From Cupriavidus basilensis (GTDB lineage Bacteria; Pseudomonadota; Gammaproteobacteria; Burkholderiales; Burkholderiaceae): a DNA stretch of 64,000 bases. Location of the stretch: assembly GCF_000876015.1 (NCBI RefSeq), contig NZ_BBQM01000016.1, positions 62,001 through 126,000 on the forward strand, written 5' to 3'. Below are positions 49,846 through 57,456 of the stretch, in pieces. A program made the position numbers and the translations under genes. The notes beneath the pieces were generated by a model that was not told the DNA's origin, did not search any database, and saw only the letters and a program-made list of their open reading frames with translations. Numbering within the stretch: position 1 is the first letter of the stretch; the number at the start of each line of letters is the position of its first letter.

Positions 49846-51111
49846 CTAGCCTTCGCGCCCGTCGGCGCGCGGACGCATCAGGAACGGCACGTACTTGAAC
49901 AGGTACAGCGCGAACGCGGCCATCCACGCCACCGCCGCGGCGGCGATCCAGAACGGCTTGTACTGCGGCAGGACCAGCGGCCCGGCCACGCGCAGCACGG
50001 CCGCGGCGAAGACCGCCGCGTAGGCCGCCGTCTCCACCGCGCGCGCCTCGAGCAGGCGCCCGGTGTGGCCCAGCGCGGTGCGCGTGATCATGCCGATGAT
50101 GGCGCAGCCGATCGCGCCGACGGTCAGCGCATGCAGGGCCGAGGAGCGGTCCGCGTGGCCGAGCGCGGCGGCGGCCAGCAGCGCCAGGCCGAGCGGCAGG
50201 CAGACATAGGCCAGGTGCAGGATGCCGATCAGCGGGCGGCGCAGCGTCCGCCGCGAGCCCCAGCCGCCCAGGCGCACGGCGTGCGCCAGCGCCGCCAGCA
50301 GCGCGAGCGCGGCGGTGATCATGCCTTGCGGCGCCAGCGCGCACGCCGCCATCGCGGCCAGCGTCAGCGGCACCACGGTGCGCTCGGCCAGCGGCGAGCG
50401 GCGGATGCGCACGCCGGGCACGCTGTTGGCCGTGAACATCGGGATGACGCGCCCGCCGATCACGGTGATGAACACCACCACCAGGCCGATGCCCGCCTCC
50501 GCGCTTTGCAGCGCCGCCGGCACCGCGCCGCGCGCCAGCGCCACGTGGAACGCCACGTTGAGCGCCCACAGCAGGAACAGCGCGCCGGCCAGGCCATAGT
50601 TGCGCTTGCTGCCGGCGCGCACCAGCACGCGCAGGAAGCTGGCCGCGCACAGCGGCAGGAAGGCCAGGTCCAGCGCCACCGCGAGCGGCGCCGGCCCGGT
50701 CCACATCAGCACGCGCGCGGCCAGCCAGAGCGCGGCCAGCCCGGCCAGCGCCGCGCCGCGCGGCGTCTGCAGCCCGGTCCAGTTCCTGCCCGCCGTGAAG
50801 AGGAAGCCGACCACCACCGCGGCGGCAAAGCCGAACACCATTTCATGCGCATGCCAGAGCATGCCGCCCATCGGCGGCTGCGCGGCGCCGGCCGGCCACC
50901 AGCCCAGGTAGATGGCGGCCCACGCGCCGACCGACAGCACGGCGAACGCCGCCGCGAGCAGGTAGAAGGGCCGGAATGCCAGCGCCAGCACGGGCAGCCC
51001 GCCGTGGCGGGCGGGCGCGGGGCGGGATGGCGGCGGGGTCTGGAGCAGCGGCTGCATGGATGCCGCGCGCGGTGTCGGGTCGGGGTGCATGGTGTCGATC
51101 GATGTGGTCAT
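49846..51111 (-). CDS. nnrS: NnrS haem-copper membrane protein
   Basis: This is a 421-residue polytopic inner-membrane protein of the NnrS family, linked to nitric-oxide stress tolerance and often controlled by NsrR or NnrR. About twelve hydrophobic segments are visible. Conserved stretches are LALAFRPFYLLAAAFAVLSV, MLWHAHEMVFGFAAAVVVGF (His-rich, haem/copper ligands), ITVIGGRVIPMFTANSV and GMITRTALGHTGR. The ATG at 51111 has AAGGAAG eight bases upstream; an in-frame start at 51165 would add an unlikely charged leader. It has its own promoter element at 51181-51215. Confidence 0.93.
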   Translation of the reverse strand: MTTSIDTMHPDPTPRAASMQPLLQTPPPSRPAPARHGGLPVLALAFRPFYLLAAAFAVLSVGAWAAIYLGWWPAGAAQPPMGGMLWHAHEMVFGFAAAVVVGFLFTAGRNWTGLQTPRGAALAGLAALWLAARVLMWTGPAPLAVALDLAFLPLCAASFLRVLVRAGSKRNYGLAGALFLLWALNVAFHVALARGAVPAALQSAEAGIGLVVVFITVIGGRVIPMFTANSVPGVRIRRSPLAERTVVPLTLAAMAACALAPQGMITAALALLAALAHAVRLGGWGSRRTLRRPLIGILHLAYVCLPLGLALLAAAALGHADRSSALHALTVGAIGCAIIGMITRTALGHTGRLLEARAVETAAYAAVFAAAVLRVAGPLVLPQYKPFWIAAAAVAWMAAFALYLFKYVPFLMRPRADGREG

Positions 51112-51180
51112 GGCGCGGCTTCCTTCCCGTTCGTTTTTTTCTGGCCGGCCGGCATCCTGCCGCATGGCAGCCTCCCGACG

Positions 51181-51215
51181 ATTCTATAAAACAAGCATTT
51201 TTAATGCAACATAAA
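51181..51215 (-). promoter_or_regulatory. nnrS promoter with presumed NsrR operator
   Basis: On the minus strand TTGCAT, 17 bases and TAGAAT (in TATAGAAT) form a good promoter 70 bases before nnrS. It is nearly the same 35-base element as that before hmp. Only the central four bases and two single positions differ. The 51216-51453 spacer upstream shows no gene. Confidence 0.72.
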
Positions 51216-51453
51216 AGACGGCATGCGGACGTGTCTGACGGAAAAGGCCGGCGGGCCGCCTGGCGCATCCGCTCCTGCCGCAAGCCCGTCACTCCCGGGC
51301 CCGGCAAAGCTGCCGCGGGCGGCAGCGGTGGTCAGATGACCGCCGGAATGTGCGTGCGGAAAGCGCAAGCCGGCCGCACCCGGAAAGACGCGAGTGCCGG
51401 CGAGCGGGCATTCCCGTGCGCAGGGCACTCGCTTTTGGCGCGCTTGTGATCCT

Positions 51454-51909
51454 TCAGGCTTTGCCGGCGGCGGCGGGGGTGGCGCGGAACGTCACGCCCA
51501 GGCGGTTGAAGGCGTTCATCAGGCCGATGGCATACGTCAGGTCGACCAGTTCCTTGTCGCTGAATTCGGCCGCGGCGGCTTCGTAGTCGGCATCGGGAAC
51601 GCCGGTGTCGGCCACGCGCGTCACGGTTTCCGCCCAGGCAAGCGCGGCGCGCTCGCGGGCGCTGAACAGATTTCCGGCCTCGCGCCACACGGGCACCAGC
51701 ACGAGCTTGTCCACGGAAAGGCCCTGCGTGAGCAGGTCGCGGGAATGCATGTCGATGCAATAGGCGCAGCCGTTGATCTGCGAAACCCGCAGGTACACGA
51801 GATTGACCAGTTCCCGCGGAAGGCCGCATTTCTGGAGAGACATGTACACCCCGCCGAAGGCCTTGTAGCCCTCGGGGGAAACTTTTGCATAGTCGAGGCG
51901 ATGGCTCAT
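51454..51909 (-). CDS. AhpD/carboxymuconolactone-decarboxylase-like protein
   Basis: This is a 151-residue cytoplasmic alkylhydroperoxidase-like protein. The redox motif CxxC with its following histidine is intact in NGCAYCIDMHSRDLL. Surrounding segments (VNLVYLRVSQINGCAYC; ALAWAETVTRV; KELVDLTYAIGLMNAFNRLG) match the AhpD-like CMD family, which uses the cysteines for peroxidase activity. The ATG at 51909 has AAGGA seven bases upstream. It lies 115 bases downstream of the MocR regulator on the same strand, which may control it (inference). Confidence 0.88.
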   Translation of the reverse strand: MSHRLDYAKVSPEGYKAFGGVYMSLQKCGLPRELVNLVYLRVSQINGCAYCIDMHSRDLLTQGLSVDKLVLVPVWREAGNLFSARERAALAWAETVTRVADTGVPDADYEAAAAEFSDKELVDLTYAIGLMNAFNRLGVTFRATPAAAGKA

Positions 51910-52024
51910 GACGCATCCTTCTGTGTGTTGATCCGGAGCCCTAATCATGGCGCATCTTGGCCTATCCCGGATGGTCCATGATTCGCCTTGCGACATGGGC
52001 CATGACGCCAGCCCGCGCGCCGCG

Positions 52025-53446
52025 TCAGATGAGCTTCAGGATGCGCCTGCCGAGATGTTCGGCGGTGGCCCGGGAGTCGATGTTCGTGAAGCCCAGCAGC
52101 AAGGCCGAGACGCCATCGCCCGCCGTCGTCCAGCGCGACAGCGCCTCGCCGTACAGGCCGTGCTCCCGCATGCTCGCCGCCAGCCGGCGATCCGAGCGCT
52201 GGCCCCGCAGGCGCAGGATCAGGTGCATGCCGCCCGGCTGCGCATCGATGCGCGCCTGCTTTCCCAGCACGCTTTCCAGGCCCGCCGTGGCGGCGTCCCG
52301 GCGCTCGGCATAGAGCTTGCGCATCCGCTGGATATGGCGCGCGAAATGGCCTTCCCTGATGAAGGCGGTGACGATCGCCTGCGTCAGCTGGGGGCTTCCG
52401 CCGGCGAAGACCTGGCTGATCCGCTCGAACCGCTCGACCTGCGTCGGCGGCACGACGAGATAGGCGAGCCGGATGCCGGGGAACAGCACCTTGCTGAACG
52501 TGCCCGCGTAGAGCACGCGCTCGTCACGGTCGAGGCTTTTCAGCGCGGGCAGGGGACGGCTGACGTAGCGGTATTCGCTGTCGTAGTCGTCTTCGACGAT
52601 CCATGCGCGGTTTCGCGTGGCCCAGTCCAGTAGCGCCAGGCGCCGCGGCAAGGACAGAGATACGCCCAGCGGGCTCTGGTGCCCGGGCGTGACCACCGCC
52701 GCGCGTGCTCGCGGCGCCGCCTCGATGCCGGCGGCGACGACCAGGCCGTCGCGGTCCACCGGCACCGGCACGGTGGCGAGGTGCATGTGCTCCAGCAGTT
52801 CCCGCGTGGGCGGGTAGCCCGGGTCTTCGAGCCAGACGCGGTCTCCGGCCTTCCACAGCGCCTGGCAGATCAACTGCATGGTGTGCCGGTATCCCGAGGT
52901 CACGAACACCTGCGACGCGGCGCAGTGGATCCCGCGCGAGACCTGCAGGTACGCGGCGATCTCGGCGCGCAGGCCCGGCAGGCCGTATACGGACGGGTGC
53001 GCCATGTCCGACGGCTGCATGGCGCGCACGCATTGCGCGCCCAGGCGTGCCCAGATCTTGCGGGGAAACATGTCCAGCGCGGGCAAGCCCATCTGGAACG
53101 GCAGCACCGAGTCCGGGCGGAAACTGAGTTCGGGCGCGTCGGTCCCCGGCGGCGGCATGGCGCCGCCGGCGGGCGGAAGCTTGAGGCCCGGCGTCACGAT
53201 GGTCCCCGCCTGGCCGCGAGCCTGGATGTACCCCTCGGCGGCCAGCAGGGAATAAGCCGTTTCTATCGTGCCCCGCGCCAGTCCCAGTTCTTGCGTCAGC
53301 GCGCGCACCGAGGGTATCCGGTCGCCCGGCTTCAGCAATCCGCTGGTGATGGCGCCGCGAAAGCGCTCGTAGATCTGCCGGTAGAAAGGGGCGGCTGCCG
53401 CCGGATCCAGCGGCGCGAAATTGCCGTGCTTCGCGGTGGGGGTCAT
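52025..53446 (-). CDS. MocR-type PLP-dependent transcriptional regulator
   Basis: This 473-residue protein fuses an N-terminal GntR winged helix (about 15-85: FYRQIYERFRGAITSGLLKP, RIPSVRALTQELGLARGTIE) to an aminotransferase-I domain (about 110-470). The PLP region is intact: EDDYDSEYRY and the Schiff-base lysine in AGTFSKVLFPGIRLAY. MocR proteins sense an amino compound or PLP (PdxR, GabR). The effector is unknown. Downstream on the same strand is the AhpD-like gene, the likeliest target. It is preceded by a MarR gene 107 bases upstream. Confidence 0.9.
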   Translation of the reverse strand: MTPTAKHGNFAPLDPAAAAPFYRQIYERFRGAITSGLLKPGDRIPSVRALTQELGLARGTIETAYSLLAAEGYIQARGQAGTIVTPGLKLPPAGGAMPPPGTDAPELSFRPDSVLPFQMGLPALDMFPRKIWARLGAQCVRAMQPSDMAHPSVYGLPGLRAEIAAYLQVSRGIHCAASQVFVTSGYRHTMQLICQALWKAGDRVWLEDPGYPPTRELLEHMHLATVPVPVDRDGLVVAAGIEAAPRARAAVVTPGHQSPLGVSLSLPRRLALLDWATRNRAWIVEDDYDSEYRYVSRPLPALKSLDRDERVLYAGTFSKVLFPGIRLAYLVVPPTQVERFERISQVFAGGSPQLTQAIVTAFIREGHFARHIQRMRKLYAERRDAATAGLESVLGKQARIDAQPGGMHLILRLRGQRSDRRLAASMREHGLYGEALSRWTTAGDGVSALLLGFTNIDSRATAEHLGRRILKLI

Positions 53447-53553
53447 GGGCTGGCCTCGTCGATTGTCTCTTCGATGTCGTGAAAACCGTCGCCGGACCGG
53501 CACGGCGCATGTCCGCGCATATTGGCTCGCCGGCGCCCGCGCGCCCGCCGCGC

Positions 53554-53988
53554 TCAGGCCGAGAACTTGTCCAGCAGCCGCAGCAGTTCCTCGAACTCCG
53601 CCTTGCTGAAATCCTTCAGGCGCGCGTTCAGCACCTCGGGGGCGATCTCGGGAATCCGCTCGGCCACGACGCGGCCCTTGTCGGTGAGTTCGAGGTTGAC
53701 CACGCGGCGGTCCTCGATGCTGCGCGAGCGGGCCAGCAGGCCCTTTTGCTCCAGCTTGTCCAGCATGCGCGTCATCAGGCCGGTATCGATGACCAGCAGC
53801 TTGCTCAGCTCGAACGGCGTGGTGGCGGTGCCGCGCGACAACGACAGCAGGATGCCCATCTGCTGGGCGGTGATGTCGAGCTCCTTGAGCGCGGCATCCA
53901 TTTCCATCAGCACGAGGTTGCGCGCCTTGTTGAGGTAGAAGCCGACGCTCTTCGTGAGGTTGAAGGTGTCCCTGGTGTAGTGCTTCAT
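53554..53988 (-). CDS. MarR-family transcriptional regulator
   Basis: This is a 144-residue dimeric winged-helix regulator. The DNA-binding core is ITAQQMGILLSLSRGTATTP, LSKLLVIDTGLMTRMLDKLE and the wing GLLARSRSIEDRRVVNLELT, all typical of the family. AGGAA lies upstream of the ATG. The AT-rich patch TTATTTGATTTGTCAGATA at about 54026-54044 could contain its promoter and operator. No catabolic or efflux gene is attached, so the ligand and targets are unknown. Confidence 0.9.
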   Translation of the reverse strand: MKHYTRDTFNLTKSVGFYLNKARNLVLMEMDAALKELDITAQQMGILLSLSRGTATTPFELSKLLVIDTGLMTRMLDKLEQKGLLARSRSIEDRRVVNLELTDKGRVVAERIPEIAPEVLNARLKDFSKAEFEELLRLLDKFSA

Positions 53989-54116
53989 CCGGTTCCTCGC
54001 GTTGGCATGCAGATGTCCCGATCTTATTTGATTTGTCAGATAGCCTCAAGGTCAGAATCTACGGCCGGCCTTGCGAACGGTCGCCGCAAGGCCTGTTCCG
54101 CCGGCTATTCCACCAG

Positions 54117-54986
54117 TTATTCCGCCAGTCCGCGGCTGGCGAAATAGTGCGCGGGCGAGTCCCCGAACGCGCGGCGGAACATGGCGATGAAATTGCTCGG
54201 CGTGGCGTAGCCCAGCGCTTCGGCCACCTGCGCCACCGCCTCGCCGCGCGCCAGCCGCTCGAGCGCGTGGGTCAGGCGCGCCTGCTGGCGCCAGTGGGCG
54301 AAGCTCAGCCCGGTCTCGCCCTGGAACAGGCGCGACAGCGTGCGCGGCGACACGCCCGCCCACGCGGCCCATTCGGCCAGTCCGCGGTGATCGCCGGGCT
54401 GCGCCAGGATGGCGTCGCTGATGCGGCGCGCGCGCCGGTCCACGGGCAGCGGCAGGTGCAGCGGCTCGCGCGGCGCCTGCTCGATCTCGTCGAGCAGGAC
54501 CGCGACGATGCGCTGCTGCGCGTCGTCGAGCGCGAACGGCGCTGGCCAGGAGGCGGCGCGGCCGACCAGCGCGCGCATGACGTCGCTGATGCCGAACACG
54601 CAGGGCAGGGGCGGCAGGTCGCGCGCCGCCGACGGCGCGACCCACACGTTCCAGCCGCTCAGCACCCCGCTGATGCTGATGCGGTGCATCTCGCCGGGCG
54701 GCATCCAGCCGGCGCGCTGCGCGGGCAGCAGCCAGGAGCCGTGGCGCGTGCGCACGTGCACCAGCCCGTTGTCGATGCAGAACAACTGGCCGCGCAGGTG
54801 CCGGTGCCAGCCCAGCTCGCGCGTGCCCAGGCGGAATGCGTTGCTGTCCCGGTCGCTGCCCCGCATGGCGATCAGGGCCGGGCCGCCGGGCTGCTCGTAG
54901 CGGTCGGCAAAGGTATCCAGCAGGTCGCGGGTGGCGGCGTCCACCGCGGCTTCGTCGTCCGCGGGGTCAGGCGGGCGGATTGGCAT
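54117..54986 (-). CDS. AraC-family transcriptional regulator
   Basis: This is a 289-residue regulator with an N-terminal cupin-like sensor (about 40-125: GWHRHLRGQLFCIDNGLVHV; WMPPGEMHRISISG) and C-terminal double helix-turn-helix (about 195-285: LAEWAAWAGVSPRTLSRLFQ; QVAEALGYATPSNFIAMFRR). This arrangement matches AraC members that lack a long linker. It is divergent from the unknown gene at 55103, with a 116-base control region containing the TAACGTTA palindrome (55015-55022). It probably controls that gene. Confidence 0.9.
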   Translation of the reverse strand: MPIRPPDPADDEAAVDAATRDLLDTFADRYEQPGGPALIAMRGSDRDSNAFRLGTRELGWHRHLRGQLFCIDNGLVHVRTRHGSWLLPAQRAGWMPPGEMHRISISGVLSGWNVWVAPSAARDLPPLPCVFGISDVMRALVGRAASWPAPFALDDAQQRIVAVLLDEIEQAPREPLHLPLPVDRRARRISDAILAQPGDHRGLAEWAAWAGVSPRTLSRLFQGETGLSFAHWRQQARLTHALERLARGEAVAQVAEALGYATPSNFIAMFRRAFGDSPAHYFASRGLAE

Positions 54987-55102
54987 GGCTCGATTGCATT
55001 GTTTTTAGTCCAGGTAACGTTATCGAGTCTACGCGCTTCGCCGCGATACTGCTTCCCCAGGCGCATCCCGATGCATTGATCCCGCGCCGCAGGAGAACAG
55101 AC

Positions 55103-55579
55103 ATGCAAGACCAGGTTTCCGCTTTCCGCGAATCCGCGAATTTCTTCATCCACGACGTTTCCGCCTTCCCGCTGGTGCTCGGCCGGCCCGAGACGCTGGT
55201 GCCCGGCTACGCCGGCCAGTGGTGCGAGGAGATGACCACGCTGGTGCGGCAGGCGCATCCGTTCGTCATCGTCATGGGCCCGCAGGCGGACGCGGAGCGG
55301 CACGAGGACCGGCGCCTGCGCGCCTTGTGGCTGAAGCACAACCGGGAGCCGCTGGTGCGGCGCTGCCGACTGCTGGTCTACGTCGAGCCGGATGCGGCCA
55401 AGCGCGCCGGGCTGTCCGCGCTGGCGGCACTGGCGGTCAAGGCGTTCGGCGTGCCGGTGGCGCTGACCGCCGGCATGGACGAGGCGCTGGCGCGCGGCGA
55501 GCAGGTCCTGCGGGCCGAGGCGGCGCAGATGGCGCGAGAAGGGGCGCGAGAAGGGGCGAGGGACAGCATCGCGCAGTGA
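55103..55579 (+). CDS. Cytoplasmic protein of unknown function
   Basis: This predicts 158 residues; AGGAGA at a 7-base spacing supports the ATG at 55103. The sequence contains alternating strands and helices (HPFVIVMGPQADAERHEDRR; LLVYVEPDAAKRAGLSALAA; FGVPVALTAGMDEALARGEQ) and no signal peptide or membrane segment. The C-terminus is a short AREGAREGARD repeat. I do not recognise the family. It is divergently arranged with the AraC regulator and convergent with the DPYTDGA repeat gene. Confidence 0.7.
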   Translation: MQDQVSAFRESANFFIHDVSAFPLVLGRPETLVPGYAGQWCEEMTTLVRQAHPFVIVMGPQADAERHEDRRLRALWLKHNREPLVRRCRLLVYVEPDAAKRAGLSALAALAVKAFGVPVALTAGMDEALARGEQVLRAEAAQMAREGAREGARDSIAQ

Positions 55580-55690
55580 CCGCGCCGGCGCCACGCTGTT
55601 GCCGCCGCGCCGGCAGAGCGCGGACACGGCAACGCGCCGCCGGCGCAGGGCGGCAGCGGAGAAGCAGCGGGGAAGCAGGGCGGAAGCGGA

Positions 55691-55734
55691 AAAGAGGAAG
55701 CCCGGCCGCCGGGGAAAACCGCCGGCGGCCGGGC
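55691..55734 (-). terminator. Terminator of the DPYTDGA repeat gene
   Basis: A 13-bp perfect stem (55700-55712 with 55722-55734) encloses a 9-base loop. On the minus strand it is followed by a T-rich stretch (CTTCCTCTTTT). It lies 31 bases after the stop of the minus-strand gene and may also stop the convergent gene. Confidence 0.65.
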
Positions 55735-55764
55735 GGCCGCCGTCATGCGCTTAAGGCTTACGGC

Positions 55765-56091
55765 TTACTGCGACTTGGCGCCGTCCGTATAGGGGTCGCG
55801 CGTACCCGACTTGGCGCCGTCGGTGTAGGGGTCGCGCGTGCCGGACTTGGCACCGTCGGTGTAGGGATCGGCCTTGGTCTGGGTCGCGTTCAGGTCCGTG
55901 CGGGTCGACTTCTTGGCGCCGTCCGTATAGGGATCGAACTTGCCCGACTTGGCGCCATCGGTATAGGGATCGCGCGCGCCGGACTTGGCGCCGTCGGTAT
56001 AGGGGTCGGGCTTCTTTTGCTGGCCATAGCTTGCGCCCGAGGCCACGGCAGCGGCGGCGACAAGTAAGGTCAGGGTGAGAACTTTGCGCAT
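55765..56091 (-). CDS. Secreted DPYTDGAKSG-repeat protein
   Basis: This predicts 108 residues. The signal peptide (about 1-23, MRKVLTLTLLVAAAAVASGA) is followed by almost nothing but six copies of DPYTDGAK, most continuing SG plus two residues as 12-residue units. The third copy is followed by a degenerate insert. GGAGC lies six bases before the ATG. Each repeat has two acidic residues, one aromatic, one Thr and one Lys. I do not recognise the family. A longer divergent gene encodes a related protein with Arg in place of Lys, and a TetR gene follows that one. Confidence 0.82.
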   Translation of the reverse strand: MRKVLTLTLLVAAAAVASGASYGQQKKPDPYTDGAKSGARDPYTDGAKSGKFDPYTDGAKKSTRTDLNATQTKADPYTDGAKSGTRDPYTDGAKSGTRDPYTDGAKSQ

Positions 56092-56389
56092 CGTTTGCTC
56101 CGGTAGTAGTGACAAGGCGCTTGCGGAATTTCCCCCGGCGGCAGGCCGTGGGACGCCCGGGCGTATGCTGCGTTTCGCACAGATAAATCCTAGGAGTGAA
56201 ATCGGGGAGTCCGTAGGAAAACCTTGTAAGTGCTTGTTGCGGCAGCGCGGTCCATGACGGCAACGCGACTCCTGGCGCATTTGCCGGCAGGCGATATGGC
56301 GAAAGCCGCATGTTTCGCGATAACCGTGGGCCAATGCGTGCGCTTTGCGGCACAACGGAGGACGAGCAGGAAATTCTTAGGAAAATTCC

Positions 56390-56418
56390 TTGACTATCTA
56401 TCTACCAGTAGATAATAT
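56390..56418 (+). promoter_or_regulatory. Promoter overlapped by TetR-type operator 1
   Basis: TTGACT (56390-56395), a 17-base spacer and TAATAT (56413-56418) form a near-consensus sigma70 promoter. The spacer is almost filled by TATCTAC-CA-GTAGATA (56399-56414), so a repressor bound there would block RNA polymerase. Confidence 0.78.
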
Positions 56419-56489
56419 TCGGGTCATGGAAGCCGCTGCTCCGCCCCAGCCAGAACGCTGAAGCAGGAAAGAGGATCCAGCGCAGTACC

Positions 56490-56509
56490 CGGGGACTCCC
56501 CGTTTTTTT
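56490..56509 (+). terminator. Short hairpin with T-run in the leader (possible attenuator)
   Basis: CGGGG-ACT-CCCCG is followed by seven T. It lies about 75-85 bases after the predicted start site from the promoter at 56390 and before the second operator. The 5-bp stem is small but all G-C. Confidence 0.5.
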
Positions 56510-56521
56510 GCCCAAGCCATC

Positions 56522-56537
56522 TATCTACTAGTAGATA
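56522..56537. promoter_or_regulatory. TetR-type operator 2 (perfect palindrome)
   Basis: TATCTACTAGTAGATA is a perfect 16-bp palindrome 87 bases before the repeat gene start. It shares both half-sites exactly with operator 1. A TTGCCC (56508-56513) could be part of a second, weaker promoter under it. Confidence 0.8.
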
Positions 56538-56623
56538 ACAGCAAGAAAAACGCCGGACTCCAGCGCGCCTTACCGATTCGATTCCGCCCCAGCGCGGATC
56601 CTCAATGTGAAATGGAGAAGATC

Positions 56624-57178
56624 ATGAACGCCAAGCTCATCGCCAAGACCGTCATCACCGCCGCCACCCTCGCCGCCGCCTTCGTGGCCGGCCAGGCACA
56701 AGCCTCGGGCCCCAAGGACAGCAGCTTCGCCGGCGACAAGTACGGCTACGTGTTCCGCACCGATGCCCGCGACGCCTACACCGACGGCGCGCGCATCAGC
56801 AACCGCGATGGCTACACCGACGGCGCCCGCACCGGCAACCGTGATGCGTACACCGATGGCGCCCGCACCGGCAAGGCCGACCCGTTCACCGACGGCGCGC
56901 TGGTCGCGGGTCTTGACCGCAGCGGCGTGTCGGCGACGCCGGCGCGCATCAGCAACCGCGATGGCTACACCGACGGCGCCCGCACCGGCAACCGTGATGC
57001 GTACACCGATGGCGCGCGCACCGGCAAGTTCGACCCGTACACCGATGGCGCGCTGGTCGCCGGCCTGGACCGCAGCGGCGTGTCGGCAACCCCGGCGCGC
57101 AGCGGCAACCGCGACGCCTTCACCGACGGCGCCCGCACCGGCAAGTTCGACGTCTTCACCGAAGGCGCCAATGCCTGA
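56624..57178 (+). CDS. Secreted D-x-[YF]-TDGAR-repeat protein
   Basis: This predicts 184 residues from the ATG at 56624. The ATG at 56612 is followed directly by GGAGAAG, which is the ribosome-binding site. The signal peptide (about 1-28) ends GQAQASG. The mature protein has nine copies of D-x-[YF]-T-[DE]-G-A, mostly as 12-residue DAYTDGARTGNR-type units. Two copies are followed by a longer spacer, LVAGLDRSGVSATPAR. The block ISNR-DGYTDGARTGNR-DAYTDGARTGK occurs twice, showing recent duplication. It is clearly paralogous to the divergent DPYTDGAK protein. Two operators before it match one before the tetR gene. Function is unknown; a surface or periplasmic ligand-binding role is possible. Confidence 0.85.
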   Translation: MNAKLIAKTVITAATLAAAFVAGQAQASGPKDSSFAGDKYGYVFRTDARDAYTDGARISNRDGYTDGARTGNRDAYTDGARTGKADPFTDGALVAGLDRSGVSATPARISNRDGYTDGARTGNRDAYTDGARTGKFDPYTDGALVAGLDRSGVSATPARSGNRDAFTDGARTGKFDVFTEGANA

Positions 57179-57278
57179 GCGCGGCAGCGCGGCATGCAGT
57201 ACCGGGTGGCCGGCAAGTGCCGGCCACCGCGCCTGACCCGCGACGCGGCAGGCAGATAACACCGAACTGGAGTCGATG

Positions 57279-57380
57279 ATGAATCTACGGGACAGCTTCC
57301 TGATCCTGGCCGGCTGGGTAGCGCTTTGCCTGGTCAGCGGCTCATTGATCACGGTGGTCGCGCAAGTGCTGCCCTCGTGA
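57279..57380 (+). CDS. 33-residue single-span membrane peptide
   Basis: The frame is MNLRDSFLILAGWVALCLVS followed by GSLITVVAQVLPS. It has a short N-terminal head and then one hydrophobic segment. GGAG lies six bases before the ATG at 57279 (another ATG at 57276 is directly adjacent). It lies 100 bases after the repeat gene and before the tetR operator, so it may belong to the repeat-gene transcript. I do not recognise it. Confidence 0.55.
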   Translation: MNLRDSFLILAGWVALCLVSGSLITVVAQVLPS

Positions 57381-57426
57381 GCGGCGCAGCCTGACTTTTT
57401 GCGACCGCACGTGGAATTGCCTTGAG

Positions 57427-57442
57427 TATCTACCGGCAGATA
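57427..57442. promoter_or_regulatory. TetR-type operator 3 (before tetR)
   Basis: TATCTAC-CG-GCAGATA matches operators 1 and 2 with one changed base in the right half. It ends 14 bases before the TetR start codon, the expected place for autorepression. Confidence 0.75.
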
Positions 57443-57456
57443 GATAAGATCACGCC

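Larger units (their letters stand above)
56092..56623. promoter_or_regulatory. Control region between the two repeat-protein genes
   Basis: This is a 532-base divergent spacer. It contains two TATCTAC operators, a strong promoter, a short hairpin with a T-run (each listed separately) and TCCTAGGA at 56188-56195. It is much less GC-rich than neighbouring coding DNA. The promoter of the minus-strand gene is not obvious. Confidence 0.6.
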
